Of a stretch of DNA of 64,000 nucleotides, positions 35,315 to 47,900 are shown in pieces. Location of the stretch: contig OZ020518.1 in NCBI GenBank assembly GCA_963971425.1, forward strand, positions 17,674,990 to 17,738,989. Reading direction: 5' to 3'. Origin of the DNA: Bryoerythrophyllum caledonicum (lineage: Eukaryota; Streptophyta; Bryopsida; Pottiales; Pottiaceae). How positions within the stretch are numbered: the first letter of the stretch is position 1; each line of letters begins with the position of its first letter. The notes under the pieces were generated by a model. That model saw nothing but the letters and a program-made list of their open reading frames with translations, did not search any database and was not told where the DNA came from. The position numbers and the translations under genes are program-made.

Positions 35315-35715
35315 ATGTTAAAGACGTTGATAAATATGGTGGCAGCTTTGCGGTCACAAGTAATTATACCTAAGAATAATGATGTAGTCGATAATGGGCT
35401 AGTGGATGAGAGTCTTTTTCTAGTGACAACAAAATCCACATGGTACGCTAATAATATCAAATTTATACCACCTAACAGTTGGCCTAAAAGTTATCCAAGG
35501 AGGTGCAATGGAAGATCAAAGTCAATAATAGGTACATTGTGGAAAATTGATTATACAAGTAAGGAATTAATGGCATATTGAGGCGGTGTGTGATGGATGA
35601 AAGGATTACTACCATTCTTGCAGCATGCCACAACAATGTATGTAGAGGGCATTTTTTTGGCCAACTCAGTGACCAAAAGGTTCTACAAGATATGGATCTT
35701 TGGCAAGTAAAATGA
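35315..35715 (+). pseudogene. Ty3/gypsy integrase fragment (zinc-binding region)
   Basis: The first frame (35315-35581) reads VDESLFLVTTKSTWYANNIK and PKSYPRR, which resembles the linker before integrase in plant gypsy pol. After a frameshift near 35582, the next frame reads RRCVMDERITTILAACHNNV, then CRGHFFG and QKVLQ, the start of the integrase HHCC region. Flanking gypsy domains are not found, so this is a decayed fragment of a different element from the one at 11.7-18.8 kb. Confidence 0.65.
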
Positions 35716-36826
35716 AAGAAAGTTACTATAGTGGTGAAGCATTACGTTTCTAGTTATTTGTGAAGAATGGGATAAAAATTAGAAGATTTAAAAAATAACA
35801 ACAAAAAAAGATCTGAGAACCAATAATACCTAGTGGACGGTCGAATATTTTCTGGTTGTTGCCGGACCGGGTATTAGCTCGATATTTTGTAACAATTTCC
35901 GGACGGAGCGCGGGTGCGGCGGAAGCAAGAGGCGCAGGAGAAGGCGCGATACACATGGACTAGGATGTCACAGCCACTTGTAGCAATGTGGATTTGAGAA
36001 TGAGAATTGTGGATTGAAAAAGCTGAGGCAAATAGTAGATGTGGAGCAAAGCATATTGCACGGCGGGCGTGGCATGGCAATGACAAAGCGACACGGAGTT
36101 GGAGCAACGGAATAGGTATATTGGTGGGTGAAGGGAAAATGTAGTTTTATTGTGTCATGGTAGTCGCGTGGTGGTGGCTGCAATTGCTTTCAAAGGGAAG
36201 GACAAATCTTTTTAGAGAGGCAAAGAGCGAGGCTTGATAAGAAAGTATATTGGTGGACATTTTCTTTGAGGAAGGCAGAGTATGTGGTGAAGCTTTCAAT
36301 GAGGAGAGCGACAGCGACGCAAAATAATTGGACGCGATAGAGCAGACGCGGTGCAGATAGAGAGGAGGCGGCGGGGACAGAATGAGCAGTGGCGCAAATG
36401 GAGCACTAGAGAAGGCGTACTAGCTCGGATGAAGGTGAAGGAACAAAGGCATGGCGGATTAGGTGCTAACATTTAAGCAACATTAGAGCTTGTTTTTGAA
36501 GACATTAGAGTCCGCCGTACTTCCTCTGTATCAATTGTTTTCTATTTTGCATTAAAGATTAAAAGGCTTGTGGTTGGGATTAAGAAGAGTGCAAAATTGA
36601 CAAAGTAGAAGTGAAGTGGTAGCCGTGGAGCTTGATAGGACAAGGCGCGTCGTGTAGAAGCACGAGTACTTGTTGATTTGTATGAGTGTTCTTTTTGGCG
36701 GTGATTTGATTGGAGCATAGCTTGCCAAGTTAAAAGATCTCGTCGGTTAACTTGGCAGATGACATATTGCAGTTGCGGAGCAACAAGAGAGTAGAGCGCA
36801 CGTAGCGGGTGGTCGGGCTATGAGCG
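35716..36826. other. Spacer left of element B, target sequence
   Basis: A purine-rich, G+C-moderate stretch with no clear gene. It is interrupted at 36826 by element B and resumes at 40391. The last bases (GAGCG at 36822-36826) are the left target duplication. Confidence 0.4.
36822..36826. repeat. Left target-site duplication of element B
   Basis: GAGCG immediately before the TGTCG end; identical to 40386-40390. Confidence 0.8.
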
Positions 36827-38062
36827 TGTCGGAACACGGTTGTTGCAAGTGCATCCCTTCAGTGTTTTAAATGACCAAAACACCCCAAGTGGTGACTCGT
36901 GTATCGTTCCAGGGATTCAAGTGAAGTTTGTTAGATTAGGACAATCCGGTTATGACTCCTTCCTATACTTCTTCTTATTCTTCTCATCCAATCACGCCCA
37001 ATCCCGTTACATCACTTATCCGGTTATCCGGATTGCCTTTCGTCACTTTCTTGTTTCCGATTTTGAATCTAGATTCGGGAATATCAAACCACACACTAGT
37101 AATCAACTCTAGTTTTCCCTCATGAGGTTAGCTATTGGAGGACGCGTCCTGTCTAGAAAGGGACGGTGTGCAAAACTCTCCCCTCGTAGATTAGAGTGGC
37201 AAAGGAACCCACTATCAATCCTAACATTCTCTATACATGACAAGCGCGCGCACCAAGTTGGTGTCTACTTCCTCACAACTATAGCGTTGTTACCCGACAG
37301 CCGGTCATGCAAGAGGTATTTCAACCCTCTGTTTACTACAACAACGGGAATCCCAGAATATCCGGATCCGATTGTGACCAGTTACGGTTTCTAACCCTTT
37401 TGGGAAATCCCAAAGAAACCCGGATCCCTCACCTTTTCCTCTCCACCCCAATCTAGGCTTCACGAAGGTTACACAACCATGTGGAATGGGGTACGTCCGT
37501 GACAAGGACCACTTTGGAGCTTACACAAAAAGGGATAGATAGGTGTCAAGATAGAAAGACAGAAACTTAACATTAAAAATGGGTAGTGCATCTCATGCAA
37601 CCTTAGGAAACAACGCCTCATAGTTGGGTGCTTGCAAACCCTCTTCCTAACACTAAGATAACGGAAACCAGATTCTAGCTACAACGGCGGCCATGCAAGG
37701 CGTCCGACCTACACACCAAAATCCTAAGTTGCCCGGGTCCGTAATCTTTCCCGCTTTTACGATTAGGTCAACTAATAAGACCCTAACCGACTTGAAACTA
37801 ACAACTAAATATCCTCTCTTCGGGAGCAAAACACAAAACCCAGAACCCACGATCAAAACGGGTCCTGACAACTTGTCCGCCACTTCTTAGCTAACCCCGA
37901 CCAGATCCAAAGTTACGGATCCAATCCACCTTTCTCGGAACAAGTTTCGGTTCCGGGTAAAACCCTAATAACCGGGTCACCGCTGTGACCGTTTAACCCT
38001 ACCACTAGACTCCTAACCTCCTACGGCTAGTTTCTTGCGCACAAAGCAGGGGAGCGATCCTA

Positions 38063-39866
38063 CTATTTGTCGTCTTGGTCCTGACCTTTATCTTCCTCTG
38101 AAGAATCCGAGAGTTTCACGGTTGATGTTTTGACTTGAGGTGAAGCCGGTTCCTCCTCTTTGATCTTGTCCTCCGGCTTCTGCACCTCAAACCGCTGGCT
38201 TGCAGATGTCCTCTCCTCCGCCTCACGAGTGATGGTCCTCGAAGCCGATCGGGTCTGCCGCATGGGGGTTGCCTTCTCGGAAACGGACTGGGTTCGTTTC
38301 TTGGAGACTCGCAAATCCGGCGTGTCGATCTCCACCTTACTCGCCTTCCCTTGCCGAATCCTCGTCTTCAGCAAAGACAACGGAGGAAGCACGTTCCTCG
38401 GCTTCTTGGGTTCCAGACCTAGGGTTCGGAATCCGGCTTCCGGATCCGAAACCGCCAGCACTACCGGAAGATCGGCTCGAATTCATGAGACACCTTCCGC
38501 TTACCTTTTCCAACATCCCGGAAGATCCCTGTGTGAATCTTTTGGCACTCTTCCAACACCTTCTCCATCTTGGAGTGGTACTCCACCAACACCCCGACAA
38601 GCTTCTTCGCCACCGGGTCGTCCAGCTTCCGGGCCTCGTCGAAGCCGGCATCGAACAATCTCGCCTTCAGCAACACATCTCTTGCCTGCTGTACGAACTC
38701 CGTCACCCGGGTAAGAGCAATCGCGGGGTCGTTGGCCTTACCCATCGCTGCAGTCAGCTCCACCTCCTTCTGGTTCAAGGTCGTCTTCATCTCCCGGTTC
38801 CGATTTTCCATGGAGATGAGTCGAGCCTCCAGCTCCTACACGTTCCAGGGTTGCAGGTTCCGTTCCAGATGCCCGCAGAGCTCGTCTGCTCCCACGTCTC
38901 CTGCAGTCCGGCACGCCTCAGTCAAGATGACCTCGATCCACTCGTAAGTCTCCTTTGCCTTCTTGTATCCTTCCGCAATCATGTCAAAAGGATCTTCCTC
39001 TTCCTTCTCCTTGCTGACCTTTTTGCGGCGAACGGGAGGGGTCGTGTTGCTCCTCTCTGTCTGCTTCCTCTTCTTCCTCGGGCTGACTATCGTTGGCGGG
39101 ACGTCGCCATCAGAGGAATCTGAGTCCGGATCCGAATCCGAATCCGGTGTAGACTCGGATTCCGCATCTGATTTCGTATCTTCCCAGCCGTGGCTTGCCA
39201 GCCCTTGGCCGTCTCGTAGGCGGTCTTCACGTTGTTGTGTAGCAAATCCTCATGCTTGTATAAGTGATACAGGAATGGGGAGATTGGGGTAGGTCGCACC
39301 TTCCCCAATCCGGTCAGGAACTTACTTACTAGTTCCCGCACGATATCTCTCCACGCCACCTTCTGCTCGCTGGTGTACGCTCCCCAGATCGTGTTGGTCA
39401 GAGTCGCGGTAGTCTTTGATGGCCGATCTGGATACAGGATCGGGAGCAGGAACTCGTATATCCTTCGTGCCCTCGGATCCTTGCAATCCGCCACCGTCAT
39501 GCCGCCCTTCGGATTTGCCTTCCGCGCAAACTTCTCGTCAATAAAACATTCCCGGCGCGAGCACATACCTTCTCCGCGAGTCGGGAACCCGTAGACTTTG
39601 CTCCACATTGCTGAAGTCCACTTCTCCGGCTTCTCTCGGATGGTGCCATTGAACTCGTTGGAGACCCCATCCAGCAGCTCTCGGACCATCGCGTCATCTC
39701 TGAAACCCCACGGCTGCTCCCGAAACCCGAAACATTCCATCCTCTTCAGATCCGCGTCCAACCCCTTCCGGTCACTCTCATATTCGGGAACCACCGGAAT
39801 CACATTCTGGAGGTTCACAATCAATTCGGTTGTCGCCCTGTTGCTGGTCGCCTTCTTCAATGTCAT
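38063..39866 (-). pseudogene. Retroelement accessory ORF inside element B (globular domain + coiled coil), frameshifted
   Basis: From the ATG at 39866 the frame is open to 39087 and has a globular part: CFGFREQPWGFRDDAMVREL, WSKVYGFPTRGEG, YEFLLPILYPDRPSKTTATL and YHLYKHEDLLHNN. It shifts frame near 39170 into a Ser/Asp-Glu-rich region (ESTPDSDSDPDSDSSDGDVP), followed by a basic and helical segment. A further frame (38811-38461) carries a coiled coil (LNQKEVELTAAMGKAND), and the last (to 38063) a charged tail ending EEDKGQDQDDK. This architecture (globular domain, then coiled coil, then acidic tail) parallels the accessory ORF behind the gypsy pol at 17331-18831. Function unknown. At least two indels separate the pieces. 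Confidence 0.6.
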
Positions 39867-40062
39867 CGCAACGACCCTCGCTCTAGATATGTATCCGAAT
39901 TCTTTCTAAAGATCCGCGAAGGAACCGGCACTCAAACCCTAACCCGCAAAGGCAATGCTACCGACTCAACAAGCTCACTCACACAACCCTCAGCCGTACA
40001 CGCTCGCTCAATTGCTGCTAACCAACCCAAGAACCCACTAAGAAAGATGAGAAGAAGAACCC

Positions 40063-40076
40063 TGGGATTAACTATT
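40063..40076 (-). promoter_or_regulatory. Putative TATA-like box of element B
   Basis: On the minus strand GGGAATAAATAGTTAATCC lies about 200 bases before the ATG at 39866, with a pyrimidine-containing leader between. Position and sequence suit a Pol II promoter, but there is no direct evidence of use. Confidence 0.4.
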
Positions 40077-40385
40077 TATTCCCAGTCCGATAATCATTAC
40101 CTGAATCCGAACGTGCGACCGGTTATGGCCGTTAAACCCGATGACAGTTCTGACCGTTAGATCCCGATCCTGGTTCTACCCTGCCGAGACCGGAATCGAG
40201 CTAGTGATGCCCGGATTCTTTCTTAGTGACTTTAGGGTTTTTTGTTTTAGGCTACGAGTGCTTATGATAGTTTTTAATAAAACTATCTATTTACAATGGA
40301 GATGTTCCTTATTTCCAAAAAATCACCACCCAATTTCCCTTTACTTATACTAAGACTTTAATTCCGTAAAATTTAGGTTGCGACA

Positions 40386-40390
40386 GAGCG
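40386..40390. repeat. Right target-site duplication of element B
   Basis: GAGCG immediately after the CGACA end; identical to 36822-36826. Confidence 0.8.
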
Positions 40391-43232
40391 CACTGGAGGA
40401 CTAGTGGAGGCGGCCTTGTAGGAAGAGGTCAGAGCCGGGAGTGCAAGAGGTCGGCAATCCACGTGCAAGATATAGCATGGGAAAAGATGTTGCAATTGAG
40501 GTGTTGCTATGGAGTTATAGATCTTGAGATCCAATTAGAAAGTGCATGAAGTTGTAAGAGTAGTGCAAGGTTGCCAAACAAAGTTCTGGAGAGGGGAATC
40601 TAATTCGTTCGGGATTGGCTTAGAGAGTAAGCACCATTTGCGAGGCAGGGAGATTTTTTCTTCTTAGTAACAAGACAAGGAGGAGAGAAAAACCGTAGCG
40701 TGAAGAAGGGTGTCGACCGCTACACCACATGAGTTGCATGTGGTTTCTGACTTGTTGGCTAGTAGACAAGTGAATAAGCTTGAGTGAAGCATCTGTGGCA
40801 CTATGTGGAGCGTCCGCGAATAGATGCTTGCGGTAGCGCTGCGACTTGACTCAAAATTGTGGAAGGATGTAGGCTGTCAAAGAGGAATTTATTGTAGATA
40901 GGTCTAATTGAAGAAAGCTGCAAAATTAATGTTGTGATGTGGGAGTCATCGAGACTGGTGATTTTTTGGTGCATTAATGGACGATTTTTAGTTGGAGTAA
41001 AAGGTGTTAGTTATATGGTTTTGAAAAATGAAGGCTGAGTGAGCTCCGCATTTTCTGGTGAGGGGGAGTAAAAGACTTAGTCTTAGATCTTGCTCGTACG
41101 AGCAATGAGAGGTAGCTCGACTTGTTGGGGGCTCTTGCACGTTGCAGATCTGATATCAGAGAGGTCTTAGGAAGCAGTCTATGTGTTGGATAGTGCCCAA
41201 ACTCCAGATCTGTGGTCAGTCCGTGTAGAAAGTGGAAACTAAGTGAAGTGGGATCTATACGCAAGCAACTTTGTGTTGGAACTCTCATCTATGTTCATTG
41301 GACCTTTTGAGGCAAGGTCTGACCTAGATCTAGAGGTATACAAGATAGAGTTGTTGATCTCTGACGAGTCTCTCTCCACCCGATCCAGACACTTATCCAC
41401 ACAAAATTGAGAGGACAACCAACACAACGCTGCATCATGGAAGTAACCATTCCTCAACTCAGACTACCTCTTATACCTTCCATTACGCTTATTTTCTTTG
41501 GATCTTGTCTTGCATTTACACCTTCTATTACAAGCACAATACGCACATAAGTAAACCACGAGGGCTTCGGTATATAAGCATGACTCTTGGCATTTCGCAG
41601 GACCACTTCGATTGAATTGCAATGATGTGGTCGTAGTGATGGAGGACTGGGATCTCAATGTAACTTGTCTCGAATATGAATAAAAGTATGGTTATCTGTA
41701 ATACTCAATGAGGTAAGGTCTGATATCATTTTATTGTATCATCAGTACTAACTCCTTCTGTCATTTTAATTATTAAATCAATAATCTTGAAATTTTCATT
41801 TTAATTACTAAATAATCTTGAAAATTTGATATCAACTCAAAAAAGTAAAAGGTGAGAAAAGTCCATGGTACAACATAACCTTTTCTTTTTACTGTATTCT
41901 CCAACCTAAAGATAACTCAATTTTGAGAGACAACCAAACCCTTTCATGGACAAACTTCAAGGATTCTAGTCAAGAGATCACCAAATTCTTTCCATACCAA
42001 GAAGTTATTTTAAGTGAATAAATAATACTATTAACCCTTAAATAACTTCAACATTTTCACATAAAAAACACTTCAAAATTGCTCGTTTTAGAGCAATGAG
42101 TAAGGAAGAATAAAAAAACTCATATTTCTAGTTCCAATCGTAGGGTTTTGATTAAGACTTCTTAAATAATACACTCACACAATTTCATAAACTTTGACCA
42201 CACAGATTAAAAGATTATAGTGTTTGAAGTAGAGAAAAGTGTTCATCTTCTTGGTTGCGTTCCCTCGATCAACAAACTTTGACTCATTTGGTATCAAATT
42301 TTTGCACTACGTAGGGTCTAAATTCATTACCATCATGTTAAGCATGATATTAGTTTCTTTTACACCAATTTTAGAAGTAGAGAAGGTTGTAGAATAGTCA
42401 AAAAAATTGTGCAAGGAGTAAAGGTTCAAAAATTGTCAATTCACATAATATTTTTTTGTGGACTTAATATGTTTTAGAATGAGAACCAAAATGGTCTATA
42501 AGAAGGTTTACACGACATAATGCTGTGGGAAAAATAAAAGGTAAAAAATATGAAGATCTTTGAGTTTTATGTGAAAAAGAAGGTCTTTTGGTACCTTGCC
42601 CGACAACATGCGACAATATGTGAAATTTTTTGACTTGGATTAGTATGCGATTTTTCACTAAAGGCAAGGGATTGTTTTGACAATATGAAAGGGAATGATA
42701 TTATTTGCTAGCATTTAAAATTTCACATTCAATAGAGTGTCCTAGCAAAAGTTTTTGGAGTTGCCCAATGTGTACACTCTCTCCATTTGAAGTTCAAAAC
42801 TCAATAACATATTTTATTAAATGTTGGATTTAGGAAAAAATTGTACTCACACAAAGCTTTTAGTAATGTCCATCTACATTAAAATTTCCAAAAAGAATGT
42901 TATACATTGACACAATAGGAACCTGCACAAGCCTTCAAGAGTCCCTCAATGGAACTCTTGGTAATTTAGGGGTTAAGATAAAAAAATAGGGGCCATCTTA
43001 TCAAAACTTGGTACGAGTTTACAAATAACTCTATTATATTACAAAAGAATGAATCATCTTCCATACCCAAATCACCTCAAAAATTTAGGTGCTCAACATC
43101 AGGGACCCACATTAGAGCAAACTGACATGATAAGTCATGCCACTGAACCTTCACTTTCCTAAACAAATTGTTTCAAATTAAAACCAGAAATGGAAACCAT
43201 CTAAAAACCAAGAATGACTTATCCACTCCCAT
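40391..43232. other. Spacer between element B and the LINE
   Basis: 40391-41480 continues the target sequence interrupted by element B. About 41990-42930 is a dispersed AT-rich repeat with relatives at 55830-56640 and 58130-58440 (for example GGTATCAAATTTTTGCACTA at 42290 against GGTGTCAAATTTTTGCACTA at 58410). About 43110-43200 resembles 50612-50710. No gene is seen. Confidence 0.5.
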
Positions 43233-43244
43233 ATGACATGAAAC
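43233..43244. repeat. Left target-site duplication of the LINE
   Basis: ATGACATGAAAC, identical to 49333-49344. Confidence 0.7.
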
Positions 43245-44965
43245 TCAGCTCCATTGCATTTTTCCTGGGAGGGAGGCCGCCAAAATTTCGCTTGAAACAA
43301 TGGTGTGAAGCTCTGAAGAAAAAAGTCGGAGGTAATCTCCACCTTGGTCGTCATCTTAGTAAAGGTTTCTTCCTAATCAAAGCAAATTCCATTGAACTCA
43401 TCAGTAAGCTTCTACTACTCACCCCATACACAACCATCGAAGGTATCTGCATCTTCCAACGCTGGATCCCAGGTTTCGACCCATACAATGAGGAGTTCAA
43501 CCTCGCAGGAAACTCAGGAGGCATCTCTAGTAAGATGAAACTTCCAACTTGGATCACCTTGAGACACATACCTGAAGATTGTCTAGGGGTTTCCAGAGAG
43601 ATTGCGGAAGCCTGGCTTGGAGAGGTACTAGGAGAGGACAAAGGTGGCTCCGATCACCGCTACTGCATTGCGATGGACTCCGGAGAAGCGTGGGAACCCT
43701 CGATTATCGTCACCAACGATGATACAGGTACCCGTCACACAATTCTCATAGACTACAACTTTTTACCTATCAGATGAAGGTACTGCATGGAAACAGATCA
43801 CAGTGTTAAGGATTGTCCGCAGAAGCCAGGAAATAAACCAAGAGTGAGTAACAATTTAGGAAAGGAACAGGTGATCACAGAACAGAAAGAAAATCGGGTG
43901 GTAACCACAGAGAAGGAATCACAAATCGGAGAAAAAGGGAAAGGCAAGGTGCAAGAAAACGATGCTGAGGGTTTCCAAACTCAAAAAAGACGAACCAGAA
44001 GGAAGTCCAGAGAGTTACCTGCGAACGTGAGAAGTCCGGACCCGCAAGAAGGACGTTTTGATGCCTTGCGAGCAGAAGAGGGCGAAGATCAGCTGATGGA
44101 AGAAAGCGGCGAAAGACAGGAAGTGTGGGCAGGAACAGAGCGAAATCCATTAGCTGCCGAGACTAGGGTACAGAATCCCGAGGGGGTTCCAGTACACGCA
44201 GTTAACGAAGCGTAGGGAGAGGAGGCAGTCGGAACGAGGGGAGCGCAGACGGGAGAAGTCGCAACACTCAGACCTGGAGGAAATCAAAGAGGGGCTCCAG
44301 AGGCGGAAGGCGCCGAAGTGCACAACCCGGAAGGAAGTCGGAGCAGGGACTGGGAGACGATCGGAGAGACGATCGGGGAGACGAGGTTACGGGAAACCCC
44401 GCCCGAGACAGGAGAAGAAGACACCAGGAGTGATGGGAGACGAATCCGGCCAGAGCCCGGGCTGGAGGCCCTGGAAGCCGGTCTGGAGGCTCTGGAGTTA
44501 GCGAACAGACGTTATGACTCCAACATGGCCGTTGAGGCTAACACCAAGCTGGTAGGAAGCCCCATCGACGTAGAGAGGATCAGACGTTTGAGGGAAGCCC
44601 CAGATCTCAATGCCCCCCCCTCGGAGACTAGTGATGACGGTGGAATTCAGGGGGCTTTTACAAACGAAGAAGAGAGGGCAGCTCACTTTATGTCTCTTAA
44701 TTGGACGCCGGACAGAGTAAGTTCAACACCTAACCTAGCAGTAAGGGCTCGGAAAAGTAAAGAAGTCCCTCCACCGGAGCCTATGAGCTTGGCTCAGCGA
44801 ACTAAGAGACAAAAATCTATTGATGGAAGAAGGAATAAGGAGGACCTCAAGGCACAGGCTGGCGTTTCCAAAAACAAGATTATCAACAAAACTAGCGCCT
44901 GGAAACTCCAAATCTGTGAGTCTCTCAATGACCCTAGCTCCCAATCCTCCTTACCCCAAGCATGA
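43245..44965 (+). pseudogene. LINE ORF1 (DUF4283-like + CCHC), two premature stops
   Basis: The domain begins IAFFLGGRPPKFRLKQW and includes FLIKANSIELISKLLL, FQRWIPGFDPYNEEFNL and LPTWITLRHIPEDCLG, the layout of plant LINE ORF1 proteins with DUF4283. A CCHC knuckle follows (x-RYC-METDH-SVKDC), but its first Cys codon is the TGA at 43775-43777. The frame continues to a TAG at 44213-44215 and on to 44965, with a long charged, Glu/Arg-rich tail. The upstream ATG at 43214 lies in target DNA, so ORF1 has a host-derived start and lacks its own N-terminus. ORF1 proteins bind the element RNA. The stop at 44963-44965 overlaps the ORF2 ATG at 44962 (ATGA), as in elements that use reinitiation. Confidence 0.8.
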
Positions 44966-47900
44966 ATATACAACTTCTATCTCACAATGTACAAGGTTTG
45001 AATAATCCTGGTAACGTAGCTAGAGTTAGGAATTATTTAAAGCCATTCGTGAACACTTTAGATATTCTATGTATCCAAGAGCACAAGCTTAGGGGTCAAG
45101 GTCTTGACTCCTTAGACAAAATCTTATGGAGACAAGCCCACACTTTTCATTGTGAGGCATTAGAGGCAAATCAAATCAATGCAAGATGTGGGGGATTGAG
45201 TATGCTAGTCTCCCCCAAGATCAAACATCTTATTATCGACCAAGGACATTCGAGAGGACACTCAGTCCAATGGATTATACTAAAGGGTAATCCGGATAGA
45301 GACCTAGGCATATTAAACATCTACGCCCCGCATTCCCCTTTTCAGAGAGGACTTCTATGGATAAAATTCATGGAAGCTCTAAATTCCAACTACAATTGGA
45401 TTTTGGGAGGTGACTTGAACTTTGTGGAAAATAGTAGAGATAAATGCTCTGCATCAGACTGGATCATCTCATCTAGAGAAAGGTATGACTTTAGCCTCTT
45501 TAAAGACTTCCTTAGTGTGCAAGACTATTTTGACTTCAACCAACAATTAGTATTTACATGGGATAATCACCGAGTGGGCACAAAAAGGGTACTAGAGAGG
45601 CTTGATAGATTTTATGTCTTCCCCTCCCCTAGTGGTGAATCTAAGGCACATATCAAATCTTATAAGATCTTAGGGGATGGAAGCCACTCAAACCATCTTC
45701 CAGTATACTTATAGGTGGAACTAGAGGAAGCACGACCAATAGGGGCAAAATATAAGATGAACACCTTCTTCCTCAATGATACAGGAGTGGTCCAAGAGTT
45801 AAAAGAGAGGTGGTTAAATTGTCCCCCTGCTCTTAAGTTTTTTGGAAAACTTAGGAGAGTAATTAAATGGTACAAGAATTTCTGTAAGGAGAAAGCCAAA
45901 GAGAGAAGGTTCAAGGAAGAGGATGCGAGAGGCAACTTAGAAAAAGAAAGATCTTTCCTCCAGGCAAATCCAAATGACGTAGAAGCTCTAAACAGAGAGA
46001 TCAGAGCTAAGGAAATGTTAATCAAATGCGAGGACTGGAAGCTAACTGGTCAGCTCTTTAGGGGGAGAACAAAATGGAGAAAGATTGGAGATAAACCTAC
46101 AAAAGAGTTCTTTCAAGCCTATAGACAGCGAGGAACCCAAAGTAACATCACAGAACTAGAAGATGACTATGGAGGTATCCACACTAGCCAACGAGCTTTA
46201 GAGTCCGTTTGCTTCAATTTTTACTCGAACCTTTACTCATGTAGAACAAGGTTAGGAAGCCGTGAAGGAGCACAACAAGCCTCTCTAATAGGCCCAATTT
46301 CTAAAATCTCAAGCCAAATGCAAGAGATTTTAAAGGTAGAGCTCACTCTTAGAGAACTCTCTTCCGCGGTTAATCAATTGGCCTGAGGTAAATCGCCAAG
46401 ACCAGATGGCATAGCTTCGGAGTTTTACAAAAAACTCTGGCCGACAATTGGAGCCGAATATCTAGTGATGGTGAAGGAAGCTCTGGATAGAGGTAGCTTC
46501 GACAATGGGGTCAGAGAAGGATTAATTGCACTAATCCTTAAAGGTGGAAACTGAAGAAGCCTTAATAATTGGCGTCCCATCACCTTACTTAACGTGGCAT
46601 ATAAAATCTACGCCAAAGCACTCCAGATAAGATTACAGCCAATCTTGATGGACCTGATAAGCCCTGACCAGTCAGCTTTTCTACCCATGAGATATATTTT
46701 GGACAACATCTTCCTAACACATGAAACCTTCCACCATGCCAAACTCTCCAACCAACCTCTAATCTTCTTAAAACTAGACTTCTCTAAAGCCTACGACCGG
46801 GTTGACCTCAACTTCCTTTTTCGTGCCCTAGAAACCATGGATTTCCCAAAAGAATTCATTGATATGGTCACCCTACTCTTCAGAGGTGCCAAAGCTAGAG
46901 TTAGCATAAATGGCAGAGTAACGGAAGCCTTCTCCATAGAACAAGGAGTTCGCCAGGGTTGCCCTTTGGCGCCTTATCTTTTCCTCATAGTAGGAAAAAT
47001 CCTTAATAGTTGCATTAAAAGAGAAGTGAACAGAGGGAGGATCAAAGGGATAAACCTACCAGGAGCAAAGGAGCCACAAGTTCTCCTCCAATATGCTGAC
47101 GATACCTCGCTAACGGTCTTAGCAGAGGAAGAAATTGTAGCCAATGTGATAGAGACCCTTGAGGAATTTGGGGAAGCCTCAGGCTTACTGATGAACAGAG
47201 ACAAGTCGGCAGCATATTATTGGGGCCAGAATGGGCAACCGCGACCTCAATGGACTCAAAGGCTATGGTTCAAATGGGCAGAAGAAGGGGAAATTGCCAA
47301 GCTTCTACATACGGTTTTTGGACTTGATCTCACAACAAGGAATATAGACCTTTTTTTACATGACAAAATTGACAAGAAACTAGATTACTGGACGATGGTT
47401 AAAGCAAACAGCACGGCAAGAATTATCATTGGAAACAATATTCTTGTCTCTACAACTTTGTTCTACCTCGCAATATGGGGAGGAAGCAACACTGGGGTGA
47501 AGAAAGTCACCACAAAGATCAGAAACTATATGTGGGCAGGCACTCCCCAACCCACTAGAGCCAGAGTGGCATGGAGCTCAATCTGTCAAAGGAAAGCCCT
47601 GGGAGGCCTCGGTGTGGTTGACCCTATGGAAGCTATGACTGCCCTTATGTGCAAATGGATAATAGCAGCGTGTATGCCTAGCCAATCAAATTTTACATCC
47701 TTAATTCGATATAGACTCGAGCAATGCCAACCTGAACCTGGCCCGAAGTGGCCACCAAATCTCTTGTGGTTTACAAACAAAGGTTTTCAAAGTCCAGGTG
47801 GGTCTAAGCTATGGAACAAGGCTAAACGATCCTGGCGCAGCTTAGTCAAACAAGTTACCATCAATCCGCCTGACTCCCTTGACGAATGGCTTAGCTCACC

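Larger units (their letters stand above)
36827..40385 (-). mobile_element. LTR-like element B (solo-LTR form), 3559 bp, with accessory ORF inside
   Basis: Starts TGTCGGAACACGG at 36827 and ends GGTTGCGACA at 40385, so it has TGTCG/CGACA ends. It is flanked by the exact 5-bp direct repeat GAGCG (36822-36826 and 40386-40390). This is the signature of integrase-mediated insertion. No internal direct repeat of the ends was found, so it looks like one very long LTR left after recombination. Read on the minus strand, it has a promoter-like AT-rich box near 40065-40075 (GGGAATAAATAG), a leader, an accessory ORF from 39866 and a 1.2-kb 3' part. Part of the 3' region recurs inverted at 21969-23123. 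Confidence 0.8.

Noticed and set aside
36840-37394. Pair of plus-strand ORFs, with similar ones on the minus strand at 22553-23181
   Set aside because: They recur only because the DNA of LTR-like copies A and B is homologous; no domain, and they lie antisense in the element's 3' part.
38160-39292. Several plus-strand ORFs of 100-280 codons
   Set aside because: Shadows of the minus-strand accessory ORF of element B.
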